36,801 bases of DNA, taken from assembly GCA_035316325.1 (NCBI GenBank), contig DATHJB010000126.1, forward strand, positions 1 to 36,801, in the 5' to 3' direction. The stretch is from Acidimicrobiales bacterium. Its GTDB lineage: Bacteria; Actinomycetota; Acidimicrobiia; Acidimicrobiales; VFJN01. A program made the translations under genes and the position numbers. Positions 14,572 to 23,106 of the stretch are shown here, in pieces. How positions within the stretch are numbered: position 1 is the stretch's first letter; each line of letters starts with the position of its first letter. The notes beneath the pieces are model-generated. The model was given only the letters and a program-made list of their open reading frames with translations. It searched no databases and had not been told where the DNA came from.

Positions 14572-15527
14572 GGGAGCGCACGGTCGCGGTCGGCAACGGG
14601 ATCGACATGCACCTGTACGAGGACGGCGAGCCGGGTGCGCCGGTCGTCGTGCTGTGCCACGGCTTCCCCGAGCTCGGCTACTCGTGGCGGCACCAGCTGC
14701 CGGCGCTGGCCGCGGCCGGCTACCACGCCGTCGCCCCCGACCAGCGGGGCTACGGCGGGACCACCTGCCCCGCGGCGATCGAGGACTACGACATCGTCGG
14801 TCTGACCGACGACATCCTCGGGCTGCTCGACGTCCTGGGCACCGACCGGGCTGACCTCGTCGGCCACGACTGGGGCTCGAACGTGGTGTCCCACCTGGTG
14901 CTGCGGGCGCCCGAGCGGGTGCGGGGTGCCATGTGGATGAGCGTGCCGTTCATCGCCCGGGCACCGGCCCCGCCGACCCAGATCTTCAAGCAGATCTTCA
15001 CGGACATGTGGTTCTACATGCTCTACTTCCAGGAGCCCGGTGTGGCCGACGCCGACCTGGGCCGCGACCCGGCGACGACCATCCGCCGCTTCCTGCACAC
15101 GGTCAGCGGCGAGGCCGACCTGGCGCAGCTGGCCCAGATGGCGGGCGCGCGCGACGGGCGGGGGCTGGTCGAGCGCCTCTCCGAGCCCGACGGCCCGTCC
15201 GCCTGGATCACCCCGGACGAGCTCGGCCACTACGTCGCGGCGTTCACCCGCACCGGCTACACGGGCGGCCTCAACTGGTACCGCAACCTCGACCGCAACT
15301 GGTCGCTGACCGAGGCGTACGACGGCGCTCACGTGACGGTGCCGGGGGCCTACGTGGGCGGTCAGGCCGACCCGGTGGTGGCGATGACGCCGCCCGACGG
15401 GATGAAGCAGTGGGTCGACGACCTGCGGGGCATCACCATGGTCCCCGGGGCCGGCCACTGGGTGCAGCAGGAGAAGCCCGTCGAGGTCAACGAGGCGTTG
15501 CTGGCGTTCCTGCGGGGGCTGGGCTGA
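14568..15527 (+). CDS. Alpha/beta hydrolase, epoxide hydrolase type
   Basis: 319 residues. HGFPE (from His31) forms the oxyanion hole, GHDWGS carries the nucleophile Asp101, and GAGHW near residue 297 supplies the catalytic His. HGxP together with an Asp nucleophile in GHDWG is characteristic of soluble epoxide hydrolases, as opposed to Ser esterases. The cap domain contains candidate epoxide-activating tyrosines (WFYMLYF, GYTGGLNWYRNLDRNW). The ATG overlaps the LLM stop by 4 nt, so this is the third gene of a tightly coupled operon. Its last 41 nt overlap the 3' end of the convergent ctaG gene. The natural epoxide is unknown. Confidence 0.9.
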   Translation: MRERTVAVGNGIDMHLYEDGEPGAPVVVLCHGFPELGYSWRHQLPALAAAGYHAVAPDQRGYGGTTCPAAIEDYDIVGLTDDILGLLDVLGTDRADLVGHDWGSNVVSHLVLRAPERVRGAMWMSVPFIARAPAPPTQIFKQIFTDMWFYMLYFQEPGVADADLGRDPATTIRRFLHTVSGEADLAQLAQMAGARDGRGLVERLSEPDGPSAWITPDELGHYVAAFTRTGYTGGLNWYRNLDRNWSLTEAYDGAHVTVPGAYVGGQADPVVAMTPPDGMKQWVDDLRGITMVPGAGHWVQQEKPVEVNEALLAFLRGLG

Positions 15528-16332
15528 CGCCGGCGCGGCGGGCGTCGTCCCGGGCGGCGGCCCGCTGTTCCGCCACCCACCACTGCCGCACCACGATGCC
15601 CGCCGCGACCAGGGTGAGGATCTCGCCCGACCCCCAGAAGAGGCCCGCGGCGGCCCGCTGGTCGTCGAGCGACGGGTAGGTCTCCGGGGCGACGGGGGAG
15701 CCCGCGGACGTGAGCGCCAGGGCGATCACGGCGTGGAACGGCACCGCCGCCAGCAGCGCCAGGAGGCGGGCGGGCGGGGCGAGCCGTGCAGGGAGTGGAT
15801 CGATCCCCACCAGCGGCGCCAGGAACAGGAGGCCGATCGTCACCACGTGGGCGTGCACCAGGAGGTGGACGAGGGGCGCGCGGGCGGCGACGTCGAGCAG
15901 CGGGGTGAGGTAGAGGACGACGAGGCTGCCGCCGAACAGGCACCAGCCGACCAGCGGGTGGCCGAGGACGCGGGCGGCCGGGGAGTGGAGGGCCCGGCGG
16001 AGGCCCCGGCGGGTGCCGGGTCGGGCGGTCTGGAGGGCGAGGGTGAGGGGCGCGGCGAGCACCACCAGCAGCGGCACGACCATCCCCAGCAGCACGTGCT
16101 GGACCATGTGGACCCACATCCGGTCGCTCTCGTAGCGCCCGACGCCCGACTGGGTGGCGACAACGCCCGCCACCAGCGCTCCCGCCATGGCGGCGCTGCG
16201 GGCCGGCGACCAGCGTCGACCCTTCGCGGCCAGCCGCCGGACGCCCAGGAGGTAGAGGCCTCCGACCAGGGCGATCACGATCGCGGCGGCCGGGTCGAAC
16301 CCCCACCCGGTCAGCAGGTCCGTGAATCGCAC
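15487..16332 (-). CDS. ctaG: CtaG/caa3-type cytochrome c oxidase assembly protein
   Basis: 281 residues from the GTG at 16332 (VRFTDLLTGWGFDP). The frame is open 30 codons further upstream, but a TACCGT -10 box (minus strand, 16340-16345) sits 7 nt before this GTG, matching leaderless starts elsewhere here. About seven membrane helices are visible, for example AAAIVIALVGGLYLLGV, VVPLLVVLAAPLTLALQTA and LVGWCLFGGSLVVLYLTPLL. The conserved histidine segment VHMVQHVLLGM is typical of this Cox assembly family, associated with copper insertion. It diverges from ctaE and so accompanies the oxidase genes it would serve. Its 3' end overlaps the hydrolase gene by 41 nt. Confidence 0.88.
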   Translation of the reverse strand: MRFTDLLTGWGFDPAAAIVIALVGGLYLLGVRRLAAKGRRWSPARSAAMAGALVAGVVATQSGVGRYESDRMWVHMVQHVLLGMVVPLLVVLAAPLTLALQTARPGTRRGLRRALHSPAARVLGHPLVGWCLFGGSLVVLYLTPLLDVAARAPLVHLLVHAHVVTIGLLFLAPLVGIDPLPARLAPPARLLALLAAVPFHAVIALALTSAGSPVAPETYPSLDDQRAAAGLFWGSGEILTLVAAGIVVRQWWVAEQRAAARDDARRAGVSPAPAGTPATPR

Positions 16333-16339
16333 CGCGCCG

Positions 16340-16390
16340 ACGGTAGCGAGAACCGCGGCGCCTACGGAGTGTCGTGGTAGACACCCTCCT
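16340..16390. promoter_or_regulatory. Divergent ctaG/ctaE promoter region
   Basis: On the minus strand TACCGT (complement of 16340-16345) lies 7 nt upstream of the ctaG GTG. On the plus strand TAGACA (16378-16383) lies 7 nt upstream of the ctaE GTG. Neither start has a Shine-Dalgarno sequence, so both may give leaderless transcripts. Confidence 0.4.
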
Positions 16391-17011
16391 GTGGCGGTGA
16401 CCACCCAGCCTCCGGGGCCCACCGACGGAGCCGCCGCGCACCCGCCGGAGCCGTCGACGTCGGGCCTGTCGCCCCTCGGGGTGGGTGTCGTGGTGTGGCT
16501 CGCGTCCGAGCTGATGTTCTTCGCTGGACTGTTCGCCGCCTACTTCACGCTGCGGTCGATCAACGACACCTGGCCGCCCGACGACGTCGAGCTGGAGACC
16601 CTCCGCACCGGCCTGGCGACCGTGGTGCTGGTCGCCTCCAGCTTCACCATGCACCTGGCCCTCCACGCCGTGCGCCACGAGCCCGGCCCGGCCGGCACCC
16701 GGCGGGCCGTCCGGTGGCTCGGCGTGACCGCCCTGCTGGGTGCGGTGTTCCTGTCGAACCAGGCGCTCGAGTACGCCCAGGCGTCGTTCTCGATCGACGA
16801 CCACGCCTACGGCTCGATCTTCTACCTGATGACGGGGTTCCACGGCCTCCACGTGCTGGGCGGCCTGCTGTTCATGGGGGCGGTGGCGTGGGCGGTGCAC
16901 GGGCGCTCGCAGGTGCCGTCGCTGCCGACGGTGGAGGTGTGCAGCTACTACTGGCACTTCGTCGACGTCGTGTGGGTCGCCATGTTCGCCACGATCTACC
17001 TGCTGCGGTGA
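16391..17011 (+). CDS. ctaE: Cytochrome c oxidase subunit III
   Basis: 206 residues from the GTG at 16391. After a Pro-rich N-terminus there are about five membrane helices, beginning GVGVVVWLASELMFFAGLFAAYF, the hallmark of short actinobacterial CtaE (xSExMFFAGLFAAYFxxR). Later segments are LSNQALEYAQASFSIDDHAYGSIFYLMTGFHGLHVLGGLLF and the C-terminal YYWHFVDVVWVAMFATIYLLR, all classic subunit III. It stabilises the oxygen-reducing core. qcrC starts 4 nt later, the conserved actinobacterial order ctaE-qcrC-qcrA-qcrB, which reflects the bc1-aa3 supercomplex. An upstream in-frame extension to 16322 lacks support. Confidence 0.95.
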   Translation: MAVTTQPPGPTDGAAAHPPEPSTSGLSPLGVGVVVWLASELMFFAGLFAAYFTLRSINDTWPPDDVELETLRTGLATVVLVASSFTMHLALHAVRHEPGPAGTRRAVRWLGVTALLGAVFLSNQALEYAQASFSIDDHAYGSIFYLMTGFHGLHVLGGLLFMGAVAWAVHGRSQVPSLPTVEVCSYYWHFVDVVWVAMFATIYLLR

Positions 17012-17015
17012 GGCC

Positions 17016-17825
17016 GTGCGACGGCTCCTGCTGACCTCGCTGCCGCTCGTCGTGACGGCGGCCGTCACCGCGCTCATGGCGGTCGGCGCCTCCGCCCAGG
17101 ACGACCCCGGTGACGACCTCGTCGCCGAGGGCCGCCAGCTGTTCGCCACCGGCTGCGTGACCTGCCACGGCGCCGACGGCGAGGGCGTCGAGATCGTGGA
17201 CGGCTCGGCCGGCGGCCCGTCGCTGGTCGACGCCGGCGAGGCCGGGGCGTACTACTACCTGTCGACCGGGCGGATGCCGCTCAACAGCCCCGGCGAGCAG
17301 CCCACCCGCAACCAGCCGGCGTACTCGCCCGACCAGATCGACGCCCTGGTGGCGTACGTGGCGTCGCTGGGCGACGGGCCGGCGCTACCGGACGTCGACC
17401 TGTCCGACGCCGACCTCGCCAACGGGGGCCTGCTCTACCGGGCCAACTGCCAGGCCTGCCACAGCGCCTCGGGCAGCGGTGGGGCGCTCAGCTACGGGCG
17501 GGCCGCTCCCGGGCTCGCCGACGCCACCCCCTCGCAGGTGGGAGCGGCGGTCCGCACCGGTCCCGGCCAGATGCCGGTGTTCGGCCCCGAGATCGTCAGC
17601 GCCGACGACCTGAACGACCTGGCGCTCTACGTCCGCTACCTCAAGTCGCCCGAGGACCCCGGCGGCCTGCCCATCGGTCGCACGGGCCCGATCCCCGAGG
17701 GGTTCGTCGCCTGGCTGGTGGGCATCGGGGCGCTGCTGGCGCTGGTGTTCTGGATCGGCACCCGCAGCCCCATCGAGAAGCCGGCTGCGGAGCGACACGA
17801 GCCGGACGAGGAGGACGACGCATGA
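17016..17825 (+). CDS. qcrC: Diheme cytochrome c subunit of the bc1 complex
   Basis: 269 residues from a GTG. An N-terminal signal/anchor (about 4-26) is followed by two class-I cytochrome domains with CVTCH (Cys47-His51) and CQACH (Cys145-His149). Probable axial Met residues lie in GRMPLN and GQMPVF. A C-terminal membrane helix (GFVAWLVGIGALLALVFWIG) and an acidic cytoplasmic tail follow. Two haems on one anchored subunit are typical of actinobacterial QcrC, which replaces soluble cytochrome c and passes electrons directly to CuA of subunit II. The stop overlaps qcrA by 4 nt. Confidence 0.96.
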   Translation: MRRLLLTSLPLVVTAAVTALMAVGASAQDDPGDDLVAEGRQLFATGCVTCHGADGEGVEIVDGSAGGPSLVDAGEAGAYYYLSTGRMPLNSPGEQPTRNQPAYSPDQIDALVAYVASLGDGPALPDVDLSDADLANGGLLYRANCQACHSASGSGGALSYGRAAPGLADATPSQVGAAVRTGPGQMPVFGPEIVSADDLNDLALYVRYLKSPEDPGGLPIGRTGPIPEGFVAWLVGIGALLALVFWIGTRSPIEKPAAERHEPDEEDDA

Positions 17826-18682
17826 CCCAGCCTGCCGAGGGCGAGCGGGTCGAGCGGGCCGCGGCGCTGTGCTTCTTCGTGGCGATGCTGGCCGCCATCG
17901 GGCTGGCGATCACCTACTGGCGGGGCGGCGACGCCCAGTTCGAGGGCGTCCTGTTGGCGGTCGTCACCGGGGGCATCGGCGTCGGCATCGTGCTGTGGGC
18001 CAAGCACTTCATGCCCGGCGGCGAGGTGGCCGAGGAGCGGGAGACGCTGGCGTCGACCGACGAGGAGGTGGCCGCGTTCACCGAGGACTTCGAGGCCGGC
18101 GAGACGCCGCTGCGCAGCCGCCGCCTGCTGCTGACCTCGGCCGCCGGCGCCCTGACCGCCTTCGGGGCGGCGCTGCTGTTCCCCCTCCGGTCGCTCGGCC
18201 CCCGTCCCGGCGGCGGGCTCAAGCGCACCGCCTACGCCCCCGGCAACGTGCGGGTGGTGCAGGCCGACGGCTCGCCGGTGCGGCCGTCGGAGCTGCCGGC
18301 CGACGGGGTCGTCACCGTGTGGCCCGAGGATCACACCCACGACGCCGACGCCCCCACGCTGCTCATCCGCACCCGCGACAGCCAGGACTTCACGCCCCGC
18401 TCCGGCCGCGGCGACTGGACGGTCGAGGGCATCGTCGCCTACTCCAAGCTGTGCACCCACGTGGGCTGCCCGGTCGGCCTGTACCAGGCGGAGGAGGGGC
18501 TGCTGCTGTGCCCGTGCCACCAGTCGACGTTCGACGTGCTCGACGGCGCCCGTCCGGTGTTCGGCCCCGCCGCCCGCTCGCTGCCCCAGCTGCCGCTGGG
18601 CGTCGACGACGACGGCTACCTGATCGCCACCGACGACTTCTCCGGCCCCGTCGGCCCCGGCTTCTGGGACCGCGGCCGATGA
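17822..18682 (+). CDS. qcrA: Rieske iron-sulfur subunit of the bc1 complex
   Basis: 286 residues. Three N-terminal membrane helices (about 13-33, 42-62 and 101-122) match the actinobacterial three-helix QcrA architecture. The Rieske fold follows, with CTHVGC (Cys211, His213, Cys216) and CPCHQS (Cys230, Cys232, His233), a full set of cluster and disulfide residues. It is shorter than mycobacterial QcrA (roughly 400 residues). The subunit accepts the first electron from menaquinol at the Qo site of QcrB. It starts within the qcrC stop (ATGA), with qcrB beginning 10 nt downstream. Confidence 0.96.
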   Translation: MTQPAEGERVERAAALCFFVAMLAAIGLAITYWRGGDAQFEGVLLAVVTGGIGVGIVLWAKHFMPGGEVAEERETLASTDEEVAAFTEDFEAGETPLRSRRLLLTSAAGALTAFGAALLFPLRSLGPRPGGGLKRTAYAPGNVRVVQADGSPVRPSELPADGVVTVWPEDHTHDADAPTLLIRTRDSQDFTPRSGRGDWTVEGIVAYSKLCTHVGCPVGLYQAEEGLLLCPCHQSTFDVLDGARPVFGPAARSLPQLPLGVDDDGYLIATDDFSGPVGPGFWDRGR

Positions 18683-18692
18683 GGGGCCTCGC

Positions 18693-20090
18693 ATGCTGAG
18701 TCGCCGGTTGGCCCGGTGGGTCGACGACCGGTTGGGGACGGCGCAGTTCGCCCGGACGGTCCTCAACAAGGTGTTCCCGGACCACTGGTCGTTCATGATC
18801 GGCGAGCTGGCGCTGTACTGCTTCGTGATCCTGGTGCTGACCGGGGTGTACCTCACGTTCTTCTTCGACCCCAGCGCCAACGAGACCGTCTACCGGGGCA
18901 GCTACGAGGCGCTGCAGGGCGTCGAGATGACCGAGGCCTACCGCTCGGGCCTGGAGCTGAGCTTCGACGTGCGGGCCGGGCTGGTGATGCGCCAGATGCA
19001 CCACTGGGCGGCGCTGCTGTTCCTGGCGTCGATCGTGGTCCACCTGGGCCGGGTGTTCTTCACCGGGGCGTTCCGGCGGCCCCGGGAGCTCAACTGGATG
19101 ATCGGCGTGACGCTGCTGGTCCTGGCGATGTTCAACGGGTTCGCCGGCTACTCGCTGCTCGACGACCAGCTGTCGGGCACCGGTCTGCGGATCGCCTACT
19201 CGATCGCGCTGTCGATCCCGCTCGTCGGCACGTGGGTCACGTCGCTTCTGTTCGGCGGCGAGTTCCCCGGGCCCGACATCATCGAGCGGCTCTACGTGAT
19301 CCACATCCTGCTGATCCCGGCGGCGATCGCGGGCCTGCTGACCGCCCACCTCGCGATCCTCGTGCGTCAGAAGCACACCCAGTTCCCGGGCCCGGGCCGC
19401 AGCGAGGACAACGTGGTCGGCACCCGCCTGTGGCCCACCTACGCGGCCAAGGCGCTGGGCCTGTTCTTCCTGGTGGCGGCGGTGGTGTCGTTCCTGGGCG
19501 GGGTGTTCCAGATCAACCCCATCTGGATCTACGGGCCGTTCGACCCGGCCGAGGTGTCGTCCGCCAGCCAGCCCGACTGGTACATGGGCTGGCTCGACGG
19601 CGCCCTGCGGATCATGCCGGGGTGGGAGACCCGGGCTTTCGGCTACGAGGTGCCCAACCCGTTCTTCCCGGGCGTGCTGATGGCGGGCCTGACGTTCACC
19701 GCGCTCTACGCCTGGCCGCTCCTGGAGGCCCGGGTCACCGGCGACCACGCCGTCCACCACCTGGCCGACCGGCCCCGCCAGCGCCCGGTGCGCACCGCGC
19801 TGGGGGTCGCCTGCCTGGCGTTCTACCTGGTGTGCTTCCTCGGCGGGGCGTCCGACGTGCTGGCCCAGACGTTCGGCCTGTCGGTGAACGCCATCCTGTG
19901 GACGTTCCGGGTGGCGGTCGTCGTCGCCCCGCTGGTTGCCGGATGGGTCGCCTACCGGCTGTGCAAGGAGCTCTCCGCCCGTGACGGCGTCCCCACGGCC
20001 TCCCGCGTCACCTGGCGCCAGATCCCGGGCCGCCTCCGCCACGGTGTCGGCGCCGAGCCGGAGCCCGACGCCGAGCCGGTGGAGAGCTAG
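18693..20090 (+). CDS. qcrB: Cytochrome b subunit of the bc1 complex
   Basis: 465 residues. The N-terminal cytochrome b domain has haem-ligand His segments in MRQMHHWAALLFLASIVVHLGRVF and in YVIHILLIPAAIAGLLTAHLAIL. The Qo-site segment reads FAGYSLLDDQLSGTGLRI, with further helices to about residue 440. The tail is shorter than in mycobacterial QcrB (about 550 residues). It oxidises menaquinol and holds haems bL and bH. It is the last gene of ctaE-qcrC-qcrA-qcrB. Its TAG shares the bases CTAG with the minus-strand stop of the L,D-transpeptidase gene, so no intergenic DNA separates the two convergent genes. Confidence 0.96.
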   Translation: MLSRRLARWVDDRLGTAQFARTVLNKVFPDHWSFMIGELALYCFVILVLTGVYLTFFFDPSANETVYRGSYEALQGVEMTEAYRSGLELSFDVRAGLVMRQMHHWAALLFLASIVVHLGRVFFTGAFRRPRELNWMIGVTLLVLAMFNGFAGYSLLDDQLSGTGLRIAYSIALSIPLVGTWVTSLLFGGEFPGPDIIERLYVIHILLIPAAIAGLLTAHLAILVRQKHTQFPGPGRSEDNVVGTRLWPTYAAKALGLFFLVAAVVSFLGGVFQINPIWIYGPFDPAEVSSASQPDWYMGWLDGALRIMPGWETRAFGYEVPNPFFPGVLMAGLTFTALYAWPLLEARVTGDHAVHHLADRPRQRPVRTALGVACLAFYLVCFLGGASDVLAQTFGLSVNAILWTFRVAVVVAPLVAGWVAYRLCKELSARDGVPTASRVTWRQIPGRLRHGVGAEPEPDAEPVES

Positions 20091-20857
20091 GCGACGATCT
20101 CGATCGGGGTGCCCAGCGGCAGCAGGCCCGCCATCTCGGTGATGACGTCGTTGGGGAGCCGGATGCAGCCGTGGCTGACCCTCGTGCCGAGCGACGACGG
20201 GTCGTTGTTGCCGTGGACGCCGATCACGCCGTCGCCACCGAACTGGTCGGCCACCTCGGGGTTCTCGGTGAAGGCCGAGATGCCGTAGGCGTAGGGGCCG
20301 TAGACGTCATCGGGGTTCGGGTTCTGGATGAGCTCCTTGAGGAAGTACGTCCCCGCAGGGGTGTCCATCCCCACCTGGCCCAGGCCCACCGATGCGTCGA
20401 TGAAGACCGCGCCGGCGTTGCTGACGGTCAGCTTGAAGTCCGACAGGTCGACCGTGATGCCGTAGGGGTTGGCCACCAGGTTGACCGCGGTCTTGTCGAC
20501 CCAGCCCTTCGAGCCGTTCGGCTTGGTCGGCAGGAACACCGGGATCCGGTCGGTGTCCACCTCGGTGCCGTCGACCAGGAAGACCAGCGGCACGTCGTGG
20601 GCGCCAGGGTGGGCCAGCGTCTCGACGACCGCGCCGGCCTCCGGCTGGTCGTACACCTGGACCTCGGGTACCTGGGCCTCGGCGTAGTAGCTGGTGCCGT
20701 CGGCGAGGGGTGGTTCCGTGGTCTCGACAGGACGGTCGTCGCCGCCGCTGTCGTCGCCCGCGTCGTCGTCGCCACCCCCACATGCACCCAGGAGGAGGAC
20801 GACAGCCACTGCTGCGCCCACGCGTGTCAGGAATCGTTGCCGCCCGCTGTTCATCAC
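20087..20857 (-). CDS. L,D-transpeptidase (YkuD) lipoprotein
   Basis: 256 residues from the GTG at 20857. A TAACAT -10 (minus strand, 20866-20871) lies 8 nt upstream, favouring a leaderless GTG; the ATG at 20854 is the alternative. A hydrophobic signal ends in the lipobox LLGAC and then an Asp/Gly-rich linker, so it should be a lipid-anchored envelope protein. The C-terminal YkuD catalytic domain (about 130-256) includes MDTPAGTYFLKEL, IGVHGNND and the active site SHGCIRLPN with Cys231. Such enzymes make 3-3 cross-links in peptidoglycan or attach proteins to it. The preceding segment (about 60-125) resembles an SH3-like or propeptide region. Confidence 0.9.
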   Translation of the reverse strand: MMNSGRQRFLTRVGAAVAVVLLLGACGGGDDDAGDDSGGDDRPVETTEPPLADGTSYYAEAQVPEVQVYDQPEAGAVVETLAHPGAHDVPLVFLVDGTEVDTDRIPVFLPTKPNGSKGWVDKTAVNLVANPYGITVDLSDFKLTVSNAGAVFIDASVGLGQVGMDTPAGTYFLKELIQNPNPDDVYGPYAYGISAFTENPEVADQFGGDGVIGVHGNNDPSSLGTRVSHGCIRLPNDVITEMAGLLPLGTPIEIVA

Positions 20858-21045
20858 GGCGGAGCATGTTAGGACTTTCGCCGGGCGGTTGGGGAACCGC
20901 GAGAGCGCGGCCGGACCGGAGTTTGCAGTTGTGCTTCGATTCACCACCTCGCCGCGCTCGGGTGCTAGACACGGGTCCTTTGCTGAGGAGTTCGAGGCGC
21001 TGGGGCAGAGACGCCCTGACGCGGAGCGGAGCGGAGCAAGTGACT

Positions 21046-21663
21046 ATGAAGCGAACGTTGGCCGGCGTCGGCCTCCTGGCGGCGGCTGGACTGGGGACCG
21101 TCATCCTGGCCCCCAGCAGCAGTGCCCAGACAGACGACGGCCCCACCGCCGTTGAGCTCGAGGCCACCTGGTCGCCCAACCCGGCTGGGCCCGGCGAGGC
21201 TGTCACGCTGACGCCGTCGGAGCCGTGCGTCCCCGACATCGAGGGCGACCTCGAGTCGGATCCCGGCGTGGTGGTCATCTACCAGCTCCAAGGCGATGAG
21301 TTCGTCCAGATCGACGAGGTCGACATGGACGAAGACTTCGGGTGGAGCTACGAGACGACGGCTCCCACGGAGGCGGGCGTGCACTCGTACGGCGCCGAGT
21401 GCCGCAACAGCACCTGGGAGGAGGAAATCGGGTTCTGCAGCCCGGAGGAGCCGGAGGAGCTCCTCTCCGACGAGTTCGAGCAGGTCTCCTTCAGCCGGCC
21501 GATCGCCCCCACGTGGGACTCGTTCGACTGCAAGTTCGAGATCTACTTCGCCGACCTGACCGTCGAGGTCCCCGGCGAGGAGACCCCGCCGACCACGGCG
21601 CCTCCCGTCGACACCCCGCCGCCGGCCGTCCCGGTCGTCCGGCCCCCGGACCAGACCGGCTGA
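21046..21663 (+). CDS. Secreted hypothetical protein with Pro/Thr-rich tail
   Basis: 205 residues. A signal peptide is clear (MKRTLAGVGLLAAAGLGTVILAPSSSAQ, with cleavage likely after SAQ or nearby). The mature part begins VELEATWSPNPAGPGEAVTLTP, like the first strand of an Ig-like or carbohydrate-binding beta-sandwich. It has four Cys that could form two disulfides. The C-terminal 35 residues are Pro/Thr/Val-rich without an LPxTG sorting signal or a second membrane helix. A GGAGCGGAGC run lies before the ATG and overlaps a triple GCGGA tandem. I cannot assign a function. A hairpin follows at 21691-21716. Confidence 0.75.
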   Translation: MKRTLAGVGLLAAAGLGTVILAPSSSAQTDDGPTAVELEATWSPNPAGPGEAVTLTPSEPCVPDIEGDLESDPGVVVIYQLQGDEFVQIDEVDMDEDFGWSYETTAPTEAGVHSYGAECRNSTWEEEIGFCSPEEPEELLSDEFEQVSFSRPIAPTWDSFDCKFEIYFADLTVEVPGEETPPTTAPPVDTPPPAVPVVRPPDQTG

Positions 21664-21690
21664 CGCAGCCCAACTGAAGTAGCGCTCTGT

Positions 21691-21716
21691 GGTGGCCGTC
21701 CTCCGGGGCGGCCACC
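21691..21716 (+). terminator. Hairpin after the secreted-protein gene
   Basis: GGTGGCCG (21691-21698) and CGGCCACC (21709-21716) form a perfect 8-bp stem with a 10-nt loop, 27 nt after the stop. No U-tract follows. It plausibly ends the upstream transcript before the next gene at 21761. Confidence 0.4.
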
Positions 21717-21760
21717 GGCGCGCCCGGCTGGGGGTCGGGAGAACGGGGTATCGGCCTGGC

Positions 21761-23083
21761 GTGGCGGACAAGGGCAAGGGCCAGGGGGAGAAGCGACCGT
21801 CGGGGCTGACCCTGGCGCTGTTGGGGCTGCTGGCGTTCGTGGTGCTCCGGACGGTGCTGGCCGACAAGGTGACGGTGCCGGAGAAGCTGACCGGCGACAT
21901 CGGCGGCGTCCACGACCCGACGATGGTCAAGGACGGCGACACCTGGTACGTCTTCTCCACCGGCTGGGGGATCCCGATCCGCCGCTCGTCGGACCTGTCG
22001 CACTGGGAGAGCGTCGGGAGCGTCTTCCCGGACGGCCTCCCGAAGTGGGCGTTCGAGCAGGTGCCGGGCATGCGGGCCGACGAGATCTCCGGCTGGGCGC
22101 CCGACGTGTCGAAGGTCGACGGGCGCTGGCACCTCTACTGGTCGATCGGCGTGTTCGGCACCAGCCGGGCGGTCATCGGCCACGCCACCAACGTGACGCT
22201 CGATCCCGCCGACTCCCGCTACGAGTGGGTGGACGGCGGGGCGGTGGTGGCGTCGGGCAACGGCAGCCCCACGATGGCGATCGACCCCAACGCCGTCACC
22301 GACGGATCCGGCGACCGCTGGCTCGCCTGGGGCTCGTTCGGCCAGGGGATCATGCTGCGCCGGGTCGACCCGACGTCGGGCAAGTTCCTCCCCGACACCC
22401 CGACGTACAACCTGGCCCGCCGCGACCCGTTCTTCCTGGGGATCGAGGGCGCCCATGTGGTCTACCGGGACGGCTGGTGGTGGCTGTTCGCGTCGTTCGG
22501 GTTCTGCTGCCGGGGTGTCGACTCGTCGTACTCGATCCACGTGGGCCGGTCGCGGGCCCTCACCGGGCCCTACCTGGACGAGGCCGGCGTCCCCATGACG
22601 GCGAACGGCGGCACCACCGTCACCGGCTCCTACGCCAACGTGGTGGGACCGGGCCACGGCTCCGTCGTGGCCAACGGCGACGATCTGATGCTCGTGACGC
22701 ACTACTACAACCGCAACGACGGCGGCCGTTCGACGCTGCTGCTGCGCCCCCTGGTGTGGGGGCCGGACGGGTGGCCGGTCTCGCCCGATGCCGGCTTCGA
22801 CGCCGGCGACATCTCCGACGGCGACGCCCTCGGCCAGTGGCACCTGGTCGGCTACCCGGAGGAGGGGCCGGCCCCGCGGCCGAGGGACGCCACGCTGACG
22901 CTCCTGGACGGCGGCCGGGTGGCGCCGTCGGGCACCTGGTCGATCGAGGACGACGTCGTCCACATCCGCGGCGTCCAGACCGCGGCCGGAGTCCGCGAGT
23001 GGTGGCTCCTGGTCGACCCCGACACCCACCTCGGCTTCGGCCGCGACAACACCAGCGCCGCCATCCGTGCGATCCGCTCGTAG
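21761..23083 (+). CDS. GH43-type endo-arabinanase-like glycoside hydrolase, membrane-anchored
   Basis: 440 residues from the GTG at 21761 (VADKGKGQGEKRPSG). One membrane helix (about 14-34, LTLALLGLLAFVVLRTVLA) would anchor it facing outward. The five-bladed propeller matches GH43 arabinanases. VHDPTMVKDGDTWYVFSTG carries the general-base Asp, SGWAPDVSKVDGRWHLYWS follows, MAIDPNAV has the pKa-modulating Asp, and GIEGAHVVYRDGWWWLFASF has the general-acid Glu. FGFCCRGVDSSYSIHVGRSR, GPGHGSVV and LVTHYYN are also typical. The acid motif is IEGA rather than the usual IEAP. A C-terminal beta-domain (about 360-440) resembles the extra domain of some arabinanases. The substrate is probably an arabinose-containing glycan, its own or another organism's; this is not proven. 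Confidence 0.85.
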   Translation: MADKGKGQGEKRPSGLTLALLGLLAFVVLRTVLADKVTVPEKLTGDIGGVHDPTMVKDGDTWYVFSTGWGIPIRRSSDLSHWESVGSVFPDGLPKWAFEQVPGMRADEISGWAPDVSKVDGRWHLYWSIGVFGTSRAVIGHATNVTLDPADSRYEWVDGGAVVASGNGSPTMAIDPNAVTDGSGDRWLAWGSFGQGIMLRRVDPTSGKFLPDTPTYNLARRDPFFLGIEGAHVVYRDGWWWLFASFGFCCRGVDSSYSIHVGRSRALTGPYLDEAGVPMTANGGTTVTGSYANVVGPGHGSVVANGDDLMLVTHYYNRNDGGRSTLLLRPLVWGPDGWPVSPDAGFDAGDISDGDALGQWHLVGYPEEGPAPRPRDATLTLLDGGRVAPSGTWSIEDDVVHIRGVQTAAGVREWWLLVDPDTHLGFGRDNTSAAIRAIRS

Positions 23084-23092
23084 GGCGTGTCC

Positions 23093-23106
23093 TAACCTCA
23101 GCTGGC
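23093..23106 (+). promoter_or_regulatory. -10 box for a leaderless alkA-like gene
   Basis: TAACCT (23093-23098) is followed by 8 nt and then the GTG start. There is no Shine-Dalgarno sequence. Confidence 0.4.
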
